64,000 nucleotides of DNA from Sphingomonas sp. (GCF_024508665.1 NZ_JANINP010000007.1:1178001-1242000); one strand, 5' to 3'. Numbered from the stretch's first letter, positions 49,476 through 58,885 are shown. The notes: generated by a model from the sequence alone, not told the origin. Program-made: numbers and translations.

Positions 49476-51224
49476 TCACACTAGCGCCTTGGCTTCGTCG
49501 TCGAGCGTGCCCGCGACCTTGTCGGTCTGCAGGATCATCTCGGTGTGCGATGCGCCCGACGGGATCATCGGGAAGCAATTTGCCAGCTTGGCGACGCGGC
49601 AATCGACGATCACGGGGCCGTCATGCGCGATCATGTCGGCAATGCCGCCGTCGAGCTGCGACATTTCCTCGATCAGGATGCCTTTCCAGCCATAGGCTTC
49701 GCCGAGCTTCACGAAATCGGGCAGGCTGTCCGAATAGCTTTCGGCGTAGCGGCCCTCATAGGTCAGTTCCTGCCACTGGCGGACCATGCCCATATATTCG
49801 TTATTCAAGATGAAGATCTTGACCGGCAGCCGGTATTGCGTCGCCGTTGCGAGTTCCTGGATATTCATCTGGATCGACGCTTCGCCGGCGATATCGATGA
49901 CCAGCGACTTGGGATTGCCGAGCTGCGCACCGATTGCGGCCGGCAGGCCATAGCCCATCGTGCCGAGCCCGCCCGAGGTCAGCCATTTGTTGGGCGCTTC
50001 GAAATCGAAATGCTGCGCCGCCCACATCTGATGCTGGCCGACTTCGGTGGTGATGATCGGCGATTGGTCCTTGGTCGCTTCCCACAATGCGCGGATCGCG
50101 CGTTGCGGCATGATCTCCTTGCCGTTGCCCTCGGGGAAATCGAGGCTCCTGACCGCGCGCCAGCCCTCGATCCGGCGCCACCATTCGCTGGTGTCCGGCT
50201 TGGGATGCTGGCGCGCTTTCCACACGCGCACCATGTCCTCCAGCACACGGCCGACATCGGCGACGATGCCGAGATCGATGCGCACGGTCTTGTTGATGCT
50301 CGACCGGTCGATATCGACATGGACCTTGCGCGCATTGGGCGCGAAGGCGTCCAGCCGCCCGGTGACGCGGTCGTCGAACCGCGCGCCCAGGGCGAGGATC
50401 AGATCCGCCTGGTTCATTGCCCAGTTCGCTTCATAAGTCCCGTGCATGCCGAGCATGCCGAGCCATTGCGGGCTGGAGGCAGGGAAAGCGCCCAGGCCCA
50501 TCAAGGTCGAAGTGACCGGCGCGCCGGTGATCTTGGCCAATTCGCGCAGCAATTGCGACGCGGCGGGTCCCGAATTGATGATCCCGCCACCCGTGTAGAG
50601 GATCGGTCGCTCGGCCGCCGCCAGCATGTCGACCAACTGCTCGATTACCGCCGGATCGGCCTTGATCTGCGGACGATAGGTCTTGTGCTGGATCGGGCCG
50701 GGCCGCGTGTACTTTGCGGTGGCGACCTGGACGTCCTTGGGGATGTCGATGACGACCGGCCCCGGGCGGCCCGAGGTCGCGATATGGAACGCCTCATGGA
50801 CCGTGGCGCCGAGCCGCGCCGGGTCCTTCACCAGATAATTATGCTTGGTGCAGTGCCGCGTGATCCCGACGGTATCGGCTTCCTGGAAAGCATCCGACCC
50901 GATCAGGTGCGTCGCTACCTGGCCGGTGATGACGACCATCGGGATCGAATCCATCAGTGCGTCGGTGATCCCGGTGACCGCATTGGTCGCGCCGGGCCCG
51001 GAGGTGACGAGCACCACGCCCGGCTTGCCGGTCGACCGCGCATAGCCCTCGGCGGCGTGGGTCGCGGCCTGTTCGTGCCGGACCAGGATATGCCGCAGCC
51101 GCTTCTGCTTGAAGATCGCGTCATAGATCGGAAGCACCGCGCCGCCGGGATAGCCGAACACGACTTCCACGCCGAGATCGCACAGCGCCTCGACCAGGAT
51201 ATCGGCTCCACTTTTTTCGGCCAC
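49476..51224 (-). CDS. ilvB: Acetolactate synthase large subunit
   Basis: ThDP- and FAD-dependent carboligase making acetolactate or acetohydroxybutyrate, first common step of branched-chain amino acid synthesis. GTG start at 51224, 8 bases after AAGGAGG; a longer ATG frame adds 20 residues. Features: GADILVEALCDLGVEVVFGYPGGAVLPIYDA with the catalytic Glu in HEQAATHAAEGYAR, SGPGATNAVTGI, and the ThDP/Mg motif written DIAGEASIQMN, with Glu where many homologues have Asp. Operon ilvB-ilvN-ilvC. The 85 bases to miaA hold no leader peptide that I can see. Confidence 0.95.
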   Translation of the reverse strand: MAEKSGADILVEALCDLGVEVVFGYPGGAVLPIYDAIFKQKRLRHILVRHEQAATHAAEGYARSTGKPGVVLVTSGPGATNAVTGITDALMDSIPMVVITGQVATHLIGSDAFQEADTVGITRHCTKHNYLVKDPARLGATVHEAFHIATSGRPGPVVIDIPKDVQVATAKYTRPGPIQHKTYRPQIKADPAVIEQLVDMLAAAERPILYTGGGIINSGPAASQLLRELAKITGAPVTSTLMGLGAFPASSPQWLGMLGMHGTYEANWAMNQADLILALGARFDDRVTGRLDAFAPNARKVHVDIDRSSINKTVRIDLGIVADVGRVLEDMVRVWKARQHPKPDTSEWWRRIEGWRAVRSLDFPEGNGKEIMPQRAIRALWEATKDQSPIITTEVGQHQMWAAQHFDFEAPNKWLTSGGLGTMGYGLPAAIGAQLGNPKSLVIDIAGEASIQMNIQELATATQYRLPVKIFILNNEYMGMVRQWQELTYEGRYAESYSDSLPDFVKLGEAYGWKGILIEEMSQLDGGIADMIAHDGPVIVDCRVAKLANCFPMIPSGASHTEMILQTDKVAGTLDDEAKALV

Positions 51225-51309
51225 GACAATGTCCTCCTTCTTCGCATACGCAACATGATTGCAGACGGGCGGCTCTACGTGCATGAAAACTACGCGTCAA
51301 CCGAGAATG

Positions 51310-52230
51310 CTATAATCTTATTGCTATTTCGCTACCAAGCTTGAAACTATCTGTCTCTTCCGTGCGAATCCAGTCCGCCGGCGGCTGATTGCGGAACCAG
51401 GTATATTGTCGCTTGGCATATTGACGCGTGGCGAGACTGGCGCGTTCGATCGCATCAGCCAGCGTGATCTCTCCGAGCACAGCGGCAGCGAGCTCGGGCA
51501 TGCCGATCGCGCGGCGGATCGGGGCGTCGAGTGGCACGTCCTCGCGAGCGATCAGGTTTGCCACTTCCTCCATGGCGCCGGTATCGACCATCGCGGCAAA
51601 GCGGCGGTCGATGCGCTCGTTCAGCCAGTCGCGTGGCGGTAGCAGGATCGTGGCGACTAGATTTATGCGCTCGCCGATTCCGCCCATGCGCTCGCGCCGC
51701 CACTCGGCGATCGGGCGCCCGGTCGAGCGAATGACTTCCAGCGCGCGGCAGATGCGCGTGGTGTCGGCCGGGTTGAGCCTTGCCGCTTCAGCCCGGTCGA
51801 CGATGGTAAGTGCCGCATAGGCATCGGAGAGGTTCATCGCGCGCACGTCGGCGCGGATCGCAGGGTCGATCTCGGGCACCGGCGCGATGCCGTCGATCAG
51901 CGTGCGGAGATAGAGTCCGGTGCCGCCGGCCAGGACCGGCAAGCTGCTGGCGGCCAGTGCGCGCTCGATCTCGATCCGCGCTTCGGTTGCCCAGCGCGCG
52001 GCGGAATAGCCGGTGTCGGCGGCATCGACATGGCCGAACAGACGATGCGGCGCCCGCGCTTCTTCTTCGGGGGAGGGGCGGGCAGTGACGATGCGCAAGT
52101 CGCGATAGACTTGCGCGCTGTCGGCGTTGATGATCGTGCCGCCGAACCGCTCGGCCAATTGCAGCGCGAGCGCTGACTTTCCGCTCGCGGTCGGGCCGGC
52201 GATCAACGCGACCTTCGGAAGCGTCGCCAT
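51310..52230 (-). CDS. miaA: tRNA dimethylallyltransferase
   Basis: Transfers the dimethylallyl group to A37 of tRNAs reading UNN codons. P-loop GPTASGKSALA, the DSAQVYRDL motif, GGTGLYLRTLIDGI and AWREKRQY-like TRQYAKRQYTWFRN are all present. I start at the ATG at 52230 (MATLPKVALIAGPTASG); the frame extends 16 residues further without family similarity. 306 residues. Upstream of ilvB on the same strand. Confidence 0.95.
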   Translation of the reverse strand: MATLPKVALIAGPTASGKSALALQLAERFGGTIINADSAQVYRDLRIVTARPSPEEEARAPHRLFGHVDAADTGYSAARWATEARIEIERALAASSLPVLAGGTGLYLRTLIDGIAPVPEIDPAIRADVRAMNLSDAYAALTIVDRAEAARLNPADTTRICRALEVIRSTGRPIAEWRRERMGGIGERINLVATILLPPRDWLNERIDRRFAAMVDTGAMEEVANLIAREDVPLDAPIRRAIGMPELAAAVLGEITLADAIERASLATRQYAKRQYTWFRNQPPADWIRTEETDSFKLGSEIAIRL

Positions 52231-52341
52231 TTCTAGAGCCGTCCGTATCGAACGAAGCCAGGGACAGGCTCGCGACAACCAAAGGTGTCTCGACTTCGCG
52301 CGACGCGAAGGGGTAGGGCGGCGGCTTCAAGGAGACCCGGC

Positions 52342-53214
52342 TTGTTCATCGCGACCCTGATAGCCCCCGATCTGCCCCAGGGCGAGGTCACTGCCGCGCG
52401 CGACCGGCTCGACGCCGCCGGGTGCCTGCCCGTGGCCCATGTCTGGGTGGAGGAAGGGGAGGCGATCGATCTCCAGTTCGGCCGCGAGCCCGACGCCGCG
52501 CGCACGGCGCTGGAAGGGCAGGGTTATGACATCGTCGTCCAGCCGGCCGAACATCGCCGCAAGAAACTGATCGTGGCCGATATGGATTCGACCATGATCA
52601 CGGTCGAATGCATCGACGAGCTCGCCGATTATGCCGGAATCAAGACCGAGATAGCCGCGGTGACCGAAGCGGCGATGCGCGGCGACCTCGATTTCGGCGA
52701 GGCGCTCGATGCAAGGGTTGCCCTGTTGAGGGGGCTCAACGAGGCGGTGATCGCACGCTGCCTGGCCGAGCGCGTCAAGATCATGCCCGGTGCGCGCGAA
52801 CTGGTCCGCACGATGCGCGGCTGGGGGGCGACCGCGATCCTGGTATCGGGCGGCTTCACCCGCTTCGCCGAGCCGGTCGCCGCGGAGATCGGCTTCACCC
52901 GCGCGATCGCCAATGTGCTCGAAATCGCCGAGGGCAAGCTCGCCGGCACCGTGACCAAGCCGATCGTCGACGCATCGACCAAGCTGGCGACCTTGTCAGA
53001 GGCCGTGCTCGACCTCGGTCTGTCGCGCGCGGAGACGCTGGCGGTCGGCGACGGCGCCAACGATCTGGCGATGATCACCCAGGCCGGGCTGGGCGTCGCC
53101 TATCACGCCAAGCCGGTCGTGGCAGCGGCGGCGGGAGCACGGATCGACCATGGCGACCTGACGACGCTTTTGTTCGCGCAGGGTGTTGCGCGGAAGGATT
53201 GGGCGGCGGTCTGA
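52342..53214 (+). CDS. serB: Phosphoserine phosphatase
   Basis: HAD-family phosphatase for the last step of serine synthesis. TTG start at 52342, preceded by AAGGAG with 7-base spacing, gives MFIATLIAPD, the typical SerB start. N-terminal ACT-like region (1-70), catalytic DMDST (D80, D82), GDLDFGEALDARVALLRGL, VSGGFTRFAEPVA and GDGANDLAMI with the third motif. 290 residues. Confidence 0.95.
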   Translation: MFIATLIAPDLPQGEVTAARDRLDAAGCLPVAHVWVEEGEAIDLQFGREPDAARTALEGQGYDIVVQPAEHRRKKLIVADMDSTMITVECIDELADYAGIKTEIAAVTEAAMRGDLDFGEALDARVALLRGLNEAVIARCLAERVKIMPGARELVRTMRGWGATAILVSGGFTRFAEPVAAEIGFTRAIANVLEIAEGKLAGTVTKPIVDASTKLATLSEAVLDLGLSRAETLAVGDGANDLAMITQAGLGVAYHAKPVVAAAAGARIDHGDLTTLLFAQGVARKDWAAV

Positions 53215-53499
53215 GTGTGAATCCCCCGCGCATGGCAATCGGCTGGCGCGATAAAAGACCTCTCCCGCAGGTCGGAGAGAGGCTGGTCATCTTTCCTCGG
53301 AGCGGGTTCACCTCGACCCGGCTGTTGGACAGAAGGCGTTGAATTGGAATAGCGAGCGTTCACAATCGCTGGATGTCTGGCCGTAGTGTTCTTCGTCCAG
53401 CTCATCCTATTCGACGGGACATCGCACCGCGACATCTGCCAGGCGGTGTACGGACCGGATTATACCGGCCTGACCGCCTGATACGGTTGCGCCCCGGCG
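53215..53499. other. Intergenic region after serB with REP-like hairpin
   Basis: 285 bases between serB and the convergent Sel1-SPOR gene. Holds a hairpin of the CCCTCTCCC family at 53258-53289 (ACCTCTCCCGCAGGT... CGGAGAGAGG) and otherwise no gene or signal that I can support. Confidence 0.55.
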
Positions 53500-54645
53500 T
53501 TACGGCCTGACCGGCACGCACTCCGACCCGGCGCGCTTGACCGTGCCGCACAATCGGGCCGCATCGGCCTGCGAACGGATCGGGCCGGCCTGGAGCTTGG
53601 TGATCGGCCCGACACGACGCAGATAAGGCTGCATGCCGGCAAGACCGCCGACCTCGCCCTTGAGCCGCGTCCACAGAGCCTTGGCATTGCCCTCGTCGCG
53701 GAAGGCGCCGAACTGGACGCGCCAGCCGCCGCCGCTCGCGACCGCGACGGGTGCGGGTTCCGGCGCGGGCCGGACGGGCGCCGGCTTCGGGCGCGGGGCA
53801 GGCTGGGCTGCTGACGCAGGAGGTGGAGTGTTGGCCGGTCCGGGAGTGTAGGCGGGCGCCGGATTGTAGGTCTGCGGCGGATTGGCCGTCAGGACCGGCG
53901 GCTTGTTCTTGCCCGGCCTGGATCCCTTGCCGGGTGCCGGATAACTGGTGCCGGGCAATCCATAAACCGGCCCCGGCGCCGAAGACGGCGGAACGGCGGT
54001 CGGCGCGATGGTGGGGCCGACGGGGCCGCCGCCGGTAATCTCTGACCCGTAATTGCCGTTGCTCGCGACCTGCGCATCCATCTTGTGGGCGAGTTCGATG
54101 CCGCGCTGACGCTGGTCGGCGGGGATGTATTTGTCCATTTCAGCGAGCGTCTGCGATCCCTGGGGCAAGCCTGCCCCCGACGAACGCGTCATCAGCGCAT
54201 AGGCACGCACCCAGTCGCGCTCGACCCCGTCGCCATTGAACAACATCGTGCCGAGTACGAGTTCGGCCCGCGGCTCGCCGCGCGCGACCGACTTTTCGAG
54301 CCACGGCACGGCTTCGGCGCGCTTGCCGTCCTGGAATAGGGCGAGGCCGTAATTGTCCTCCGCCTGTGCGTGACCCTGCAGCGCCGCCTTGCGATACCAG
54401 CTTTCCGCCATCGGCAAATCGACCGGCACTCCGCGCCCCAGCTTGTAGGCCTGGCCGAGATTGAACTGTGCGTCGGCGTCGCCCGCGATCGCCGCCTTGC
54501 GCCATTCGTCGACCGCCGCCTTATAGTCGCCGCGGTTCCAGGCATCGACTCCCGCCTTGGTGTCGGCCATGGCCGGCGCGCCGATGCCGACAGTCGCCGC
54601 GATAGCGGCAAGGGAAAGCGCCGCAGCGCCGATCAGCATTCGCAT
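53500..54645 (-). CDS. Exported Sel1-repeat / SPOR-domain protein
   Basis: Start at 54645 (MRMLIGAAALSLAAIAATVG, signal peptide to PAMA). Sel1-type repeats at about 28-180 (GDYKAAVDEWRKAAIAGDADAQFNLGQAYKLGRGVP, then SWYRKAALQGHAQAEDNYG), a long Pro-rich spacer (TPPPASAAQPAPRPKPAPVRP), and a C-terminal SPOR domain (GGWRVQFGAFRDEGNAKALWTRLKGE to CVPVRP). SPOR domains bind denuded septal peptidoglycan, so a role at the division site is likely. Divergent from the parA operon, which ends in another SPOR protein. Confidence 0.88.
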   Translation of the reverse strand: MRMLIGAAALSLAAIAATVGIGAPAMADTKAGVDAWNRGDYKAAVDEWRKAAIAGDADAQFNLGQAYKLGRGVPVDLPMAESWYRKAALQGHAQAEDNYGLALFQDGKRAEAVPWLEKSVARGEPRAELVLGTMLFNGDGVERDWVRAYALMTRSSGAGLPQGSQTLAEMDKYIPADQRQRGIELAHKMDAQVASNGNYGSEITGGGPVGPTIAPTAVPPSSAPGPVYGLPGTSYPAPGKGSRPGKNKPPVLTANPPQTYNPAPAYTPGPANTPPPASAAQPAPRPKPAPVRPAPEPAPVAVASGGGWRVQFGAFRDEGNAKALWTRLKGEVGGLAGMQPYLRRVGPITKLQAGPIRSQADAARLCGTVKRAGSECVPVRP

Positions 54646-54824
54646 GTTACTTGTGTCCCGCCCAAAATACACTTTCAGGGATAATATCGCGCTGTAACGG
54701 GCGAATGGCAAAGAAAAGGTTATCCATGATCGTTTCGGGTCACAACTGAATATCACGGCGTTAACCTGTTCTTAGTTCGCCCCGTGGCACCTCGCTTCCC
54801 GAATAGCGGGGAGTAACAGGATCA

Positions 54825-55550
54825 ATGCGCGTTCTCGCGATGGCATCGCAGAAGGGCGGATCGGGCAAGACGACGCTGTCTGGGCACCTGGCGGTGCAGG
54901 CACAGCTCGCCGGAGCCGGCCCCGTTGTGCTGATCGACATCGACCCCCAGGGATCGCTGTCGGATTGGTGGAATGAGCGAGAGACGGAATTTCCGGCCTT
55001 TGCCCAGACTACTGTGGCGCGGCTCGCCGCCGATCTCGAAGTGCTGCGTCAGCAGGGTTTCAAGATGGCGGTGATCGATACGCCACCAGCCATCACCATG
55101 GCGATCCAGAGCGTCATCCAGGTGGCCGAGCTGATCGTCATTCCGACGCGTCCCTCGCCGCATGACTTGCGCGCGGTCGGTGCCACGGTTGATTTGTGCG
55201 AGCGTGCGGGCAAGCCGCTGATCTTCGTCGTCAATGGCGCGACGCCCAAGGCCAAGATCACCTCGGAAGCCGCAGTCGCGCTGTCGCAGCACGGCACGGT
55301 CGCTCCGATCACGATCCACCATCGTACCGATTTCGCCGCTTCGATGATCGACGGCCGCACGGTGATGGAGGTCGACCCCAAAGGCCGATCGGCCGCGGAA
55401 ATCGCCGAGTTGTGGGCCTATATCTCCGACCGTCTCGAAAAGAATTTCCGTCGAACCGTATTTGCCGCGCCGACCGCGATGCAGCATCCCGGCTTCGGCG
55501 TGCGTCCGCAGGCCGGCGGTGGCGGCTTCGGCCGCCGAGTGATGAGCTGA
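54825..55550 (+). CDS. ParA/MinD-superfamily ATPase (orphan, non-plasmid)
   Basis: Deviant Walker A ATPase of 241 residues: MRVLAMASQKGGSGKTTLSG with K10 and K15, switch region DIDPQGSLSDWW, and AVIDTPPAITMA. Such ATPases position cargo on nucleoid or membrane by dimer-dependent DNA or lipid binding. The C-terminus ends in a Gly-rich tail. It is not next to parB, trmFO/gidB or the replication origin genes, so it is an orphan; the downstream gene encodes a ribbon-helix-helix-like partner. Confidence 0.88.
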   Translation: MRVLAMASQKGGSGKTTLSGHLAVQAQLAGAGPVVLIDIDPQGSLSDWWNERETEFPAFAQTTVARLAADLEVLRQQGFKMAVIDTPPAITMAIQSVIQVAELIVIPTRPSPHDLRAVGATVDLCERAGKPLIFVVNGATPKAKITSEAAVALSQHGTVAPITIHHRTDFAASMIDGRTVMEVDPKGRSAAEIAELWAYISDRLEKNFRRTVFAAPTAMQHPGFGVRPQAGGGGFGRRVMS

Positions 55551-55560
55551 GGGCGGCGCG

Positions 55561-56169
55561 ATGATGAGCGACCCCAAGCCCTTCGCCTCCTTGTCTTCCG
55601 GCCTGCTCGCCCGCAAGGGGCAGGCGCGCCCGGCGATGCGTCCGCAAGGCTTCACCGGCGGTTATGCGTCGCTGGCCGGGCTCGAGGATCTCGGCTGGAA
55701 TGACATGGGCCATGTCCCCGAGCCGGTAGCCGACGTGCATCCTTTGCATCAGGACGATCAGATCCAGCCGCCGCCCGAAGGCGTGCCGCCGGTGCTGGCG
55801 CAGCGCCATGCATTGAAACAGGAATTCGAGCCGGTGCTCGAGGAACTGCCGAGCGAGGAGGCCGAGATTTCGGTTGAAGCGCCGGCCGAGACCTTGGTCA
55901 CCGCGCCGGTGCCCGTGCTCGAAACGTTCGAACCGCGTCCGGTCTCGGTCACGGCTGCGAGTCGCATCGCGCGCGCCACCAAGCACAAGCACAAGGCCGC
56001 GTTTACCTTGCGTTTGGACGAGGAGCGCCATTTGCGGCTGCGCCTGGCCAGTGCGGTCACCGGCCGTTCGGCCCAACAGATTGTTACCGGGGCGCTCGAC
56101 GCCTTTTTGGAATCGCTGCCCGAAGTCGCCGAGCTGGCACGTCAGCTTCCGACCCGGGCCAAGGGGTGA
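55561..56169 (+). CDS. Protein with C-terminal ribbon-helix-helix-like domain, ParA partner candidate
   Basis: Protein of 202 residues, 10 bases after the ParA gene. Long acidic, Pro-rich disordered N-terminus (VPPVLAQRHALKQEFEPVLEEL...), then a basic patch KHKHK and a 45-residue C-terminal segment AAFTLRLDEERHLRLRLASA followed by TGRSAQQIVTGALDAFL: beta strand plus two helices in the order of a ribbon-helix-helix fold. RHH proteins often serve as ParA-type partners (ParG, Omega). Interaction is inferred from gene order only. Confidence 0.7.
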   Translation: MMSDPKPFASLSSGLLARKGQARPAMRPQGFTGGYASLAGLEDLGWNDMGHVPEPVADVHPLHQDDQIQPPPEGVPPVLAQRHALKQEFEPVLEELPSEEAEISVEAPAETLVTAPVPVLETFEPRPVSVTAASRIARATKHKHKAAFTLRLDEERHLRLRLASAVTGRSAQQIVTGALDAFLESLPEVAELARQLPTRAKG

Positions 56170-56185
56170 ATTGGGGGACGTTGCG

Positions 56186-57517
56186 ATGAAGTCGAAGCGA
56201 TTGACGATGGGGCTCTCGGCGGTCGCGCTTTGCGCCGCGTTGGGCGGCATCTATCAGGGCGCCGCGCTCGCCGGCTCGAAGTCGAGCGCGGTCGATGACA
56301 AGGCCGCGGCAACGGATATCGCCAAGGCGCGCAAGGCGCTTGCGGACCGCCAGGGCAACGACGCCGTGCGTTGGGCCGAGGCCGCGGTGGAACTTCGTCC
56401 GCAGATCGCGGACTATCGCGCCGTGCTGGGCCAGGCCTATCTGCTCGCCGGTCGCTTCGCGTCGGCCCGCACCACGTTCAATGATGCGCTGACGCTGTCG
56501 CCTGGCGATGGCAAGGTCGCGCTTAACCTGGCGCTCGCCCAGATCGCCGAGGGCGATTGGACCGGCGCGCGCCAGACGCTCGACAGCAATTCTGGATCGA
56601 TCCCAGTCAGCGACCGGGGTCTCGCCATGGCGCTTGCGGGTGACCCGATCAGCGCGGTCAATCTTCTGTTGCCGGTCGCGAAACAGCCGGGTGCCGACGC
56701 CAAATTGCGTCAGAATCTGGCGCTCAGCCTGGCGCTCGCCGGCCGTTGGCAGGATGCCCGCATGGTCGCCGGCATGGACTTGTCGCCCGCCGACACCGAC
56801 AAGCGGATCACCGAATGGGCCGCATTCGCGCGTCCCGCATCGCGTTACGATCAGGTAGCGACTTTGCTCGGTGTCACGCCGGCGGCCGATCCCGGCCAGC
56901 CGGTCGCGCTCGCACTCAACGCCAGCACGCCGGTCGTCGCCAGCGCGCCGGCGCCGGTCGATGCCTATATGCCCAAGGCGCAGGCAGAGGTTGCGGTCGC
57001 GTCCGCGCCGGTCAGCACCGGCACTGCTGCTCCGGTCGCAGTCGCTTCCGTCGCACCGGCGCCGACGGTCAGCACGGTGGTTTTCGGGCCGCGTGCCGAA
57101 GTAGTTCAGCCTTTGCCGGTCCAGCCGGCGGTAGGCAGCAAGGCGCCGCTCATCAAGGCGCCGAAGACGGCCATCAAGGCCGCAGCATTCGTCAAACCCA
57201 TGGCTGCTCCAACCACCCCGGGCGCCGCCAAGGTCAGCGTGAGCAAGGGCAATTTCTATGTCCAGCTCGGTGCCTATGACAGCACGGGCGTCGCCCGCGA
57301 TGCCTGGGCCCGGGCCTCACGCGCTTATTCGGGCTTCGCCGGCCATGCCCCCACGGGTATGTCGGTGACGGTCAAGGGCAAGAACTTCTATCGCCTGTCG
57401 GTCGGCGGGTTCGACCGCGCCGGCGCCGCGCAGCTCTGCGCCAGCTATCGCGCCAAGGGCGGCACTTGCTTCGTTCGCGAAAATGCCGGCGATCAGGCGG
57501 TGAGCTGGAAGAAGTAA
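56186..57517 (+). CDS. Exported TPR / SPOR-domain protein
   Basis: Third gene of the ParA-RHH run, 16 bases after the RHH stop. Starts at the ATG at 56186 with TGGGGGACG upstream; signal peptide (MKSKRLTMGLSAVALCAALG). TPR-like helices at about 40-240 (KARKALADRQGNDAVRWAEAAVELRP, LGQAYLLAGRFASARTTFNDAL), an Ala/Pro/Val-rich spacer, and a C-terminal SPOR domain (KGNFYVQLGAYDSTGVARDAWARA ... TCFVREN). Suggests a periplasmic division factor that recognises septal glycan. 443 residues. Two SPOR proteins flanking one ParA is unusual. Confidence 0.85.
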   Translation: MKSKRLTMGLSAVALCAALGGIYQGAALAGSKSSAVDDKAAATDIAKARKALADRQGNDAVRWAEAAVELRPQIADYRAVLGQAYLLAGRFASARTTFNDALTLSPGDGKVALNLALAQIAEGDWTGARQTLDSNSGSIPVSDRGLAMALAGDPISAVNLLLPVAKQPGADAKLRQNLALSLALAGRWQDARMVAGMDLSPADTDKRITEWAAFARPASRYDQVATLLGVTPAADPGQPVALALNASTPVVASAPAPVDAYMPKAQAEVAVASAPVSTGTAAPVAVASVAPAPTVSTVVFGPRAEVVQPLPVQPAVGSKAPLIKAPKTAIKAAAFVKPMAAPTTPGAAKVSVSKGNFYVQLGAYDSTGVARDAWARASRAYSGFAGHAPTGMSVTVKGKNFYRLSVGGFDRAGAAQLCASYRAKGGTCFVRENAGDQAVSWKK

Positions 57518-57537
57518 GGAACCACTTCGCCGTTAAA

Positions 57538-57689
57538 CCCCTCTCCCGCATGCGGGAGAGGGAGGGGCCCGCCGCGAAGCGGTGGGAGGGTGAGGGTCTT
57601 TTTTACTCCTCCGGGACTTTGGCCGCTCAGAAGAAGAAAGAAGACCCTCACCCAAACCCTCTCCCGCAGGCGGGAGAGGGCTTTTATTT
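57538..57689. repeat. REP-like composite element with terminator arm
   Basis: Second full copy of the CCCTCTCCC family: CCCTCTCCCGCATGCGGGAGAGGG at the left, GGTGAGGGTC ... GACCCTCACC arms in the middle and CCCTCTCCCGCAGGCGGGAGAGGG at the right. The right hairpin (57657-57680) is followed by CTTTTATTTT, so it could also end the TPR/SPOR transcript. Confidence 0.78.
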
Positions 57690-58885
57690 TAGGCCGAAAT
57701 CTCTTTCCCGCCTTTCCACAAGCGGAGTACTTTTCCTTGGGTCGGCAACCCGTCGAACGGCGTGTTTCCGGCCCTCGCTTTCATGGCCTCGCCACGGATC
57801 TGCCAGGATGCTTGCGGATCGAGCAGCATCAGGTCGGCAGGCTGGCCGGGTAGCAGCCTGCCGGTATCGACACCCAGCAGCTCTGCCGGATTGATCGCGA
57901 GCATCGCGAACAGTCGTTCGACCGGCAGGTCGAGTCCCAAGCTTAAAGCGAGCAATGTCTCGGCGCCCGATGCTCCGGGAGACGCGTCGGCGAAGGGCAA
58001 CCGCTTTTCCTCGGGTCCACGCGGATCGTGGCCCGAGCACAGCACGTCGATGGTACCGTCCGCCACCGCGGCCAGCGCGGCCTTGCGATCGTCTTCGGAT
58101 CGCAGGGGAGGGGACAGATGGGCGAAGGTGCGGAAATCGCTCATCGCGTTGTCGGACAGCAGCAAATGAGCAGGAGTGACGCCGCACGTCACCTGGACAC
58201 CGCGACGTTTTGCCGAGCGAATCAATTCGAAGCCGGCTGCCGTCGTGACCTGGCGGAAATGGAGCCGCGCGCCTGTCTCTTCGGCCAAGGCGATGTCGCG
58301 CGCTATCGCTAGTGCCTCGGCGATGGAGGGCGCGGCGGGCAGGCCGAGCCGCGTCGCGGCTTCGCCTTCGGTCGCGACTGCGTTGGCGGTCAGACCACCG
58401 TCCTCCGCATGCGCGATAACGGTCAGGTCAAGATCGCGCGCATAGGCCAGCACTTTGCGCATCACGCCCGAATCGGCGATCCAGCGCCGTCCGGTGCCGA
58501 CCGCTTTGGCGCCCGCACCTTTCATGATCGCCATTTCGGCGAGATCGGCCCCCTGGAGGCCTTTGGTTGCCGCCGCGATCGGGTGGATCCACAGCAAGGG
58601 CTTACCGACCAACGACGATCGCTGGACGATGCCGGGATCGTCTAGCACCGGCGATTGGTCGGGCATCAGCCCGACGCGAACGATGCCGCCGGCGCGGAAC
58701 GCCTCGCGATCGATCGCGAACACGCCGAGATCGACGATTGCCGGTGCAAGCAGCTTGCCCCGACAATCGATGACTTCCGCGTCGGGGGCAGTATCGACGA
58801 TACGGTCGCCGACGACGTGCAATTCGCCATCGGCGACACCGTCGGGCCGCATGATCCGGGCGTTGACGAAGCGGAGTGCGGTCAT
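57689..58885 (-). CDS. pyrX: Dihydroorotase homologue lacking zinc ligands (PyrX-like)
   Basis: Amidohydrolase-fold protein of 398 residues, coupled to pyrB by a 4-base overlap. The family metal motif HxHxR after the first strand is absent: where active enzymes read DLHVHLRE it has DLGVFAIDRE (residues 52-61), and the later ATDHAPH-like site reads CSGHDPRGP. Such zinc-less homologues (PyrC'/PyrX) of Pseudomonas and others are inactive and hold the aspartate transcarbamoylase assembly together. A catalytic dihydroorotase must then be encoded elsewhere. HAED at about 167 is kept. Confidence 0.85.
   Translation of the reverse strand: MTALRFVNARIMRPDGVADGELHVVGDRIVDTAPDAEVIDCRGKLLAPAIVDLGVFAIDREAFRAGGIVRVGLMPDQSPVLDDPGIVQRSSLVGKPLLWIHPIAAATKGLQGADLAEMAIMKGAGAKAVGTGRRWIADSGVMRKVLAYARDLDLTVIAHAEDGGLTANAVATEGEAATRLGLPAAPSIAEALAIARDIALAEETGARLHFRQVTTAAGFELIRSAKRRGVQVTCGVTPAHLLLSDNAMSDFRTFAHLSPPLRSEDDRKAALAAVADGTIDVLCSGHDPRGPEEKRLPFADASPGASGAETLLALSLGLDLPVERLFAMLAINPAELLGVDTGRLLPGQPADLMLLDPQASWQIRGEAMKARAGNTPFDGLPTQGKVLRLWKGGKEISA

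Noticed and set aside
51225..51309. Leader peptide attenuator before ilvB
   Set aside because: No short frame enriched in Ile, Val or Leu with a following hairpin was found between miaA and ilvB.
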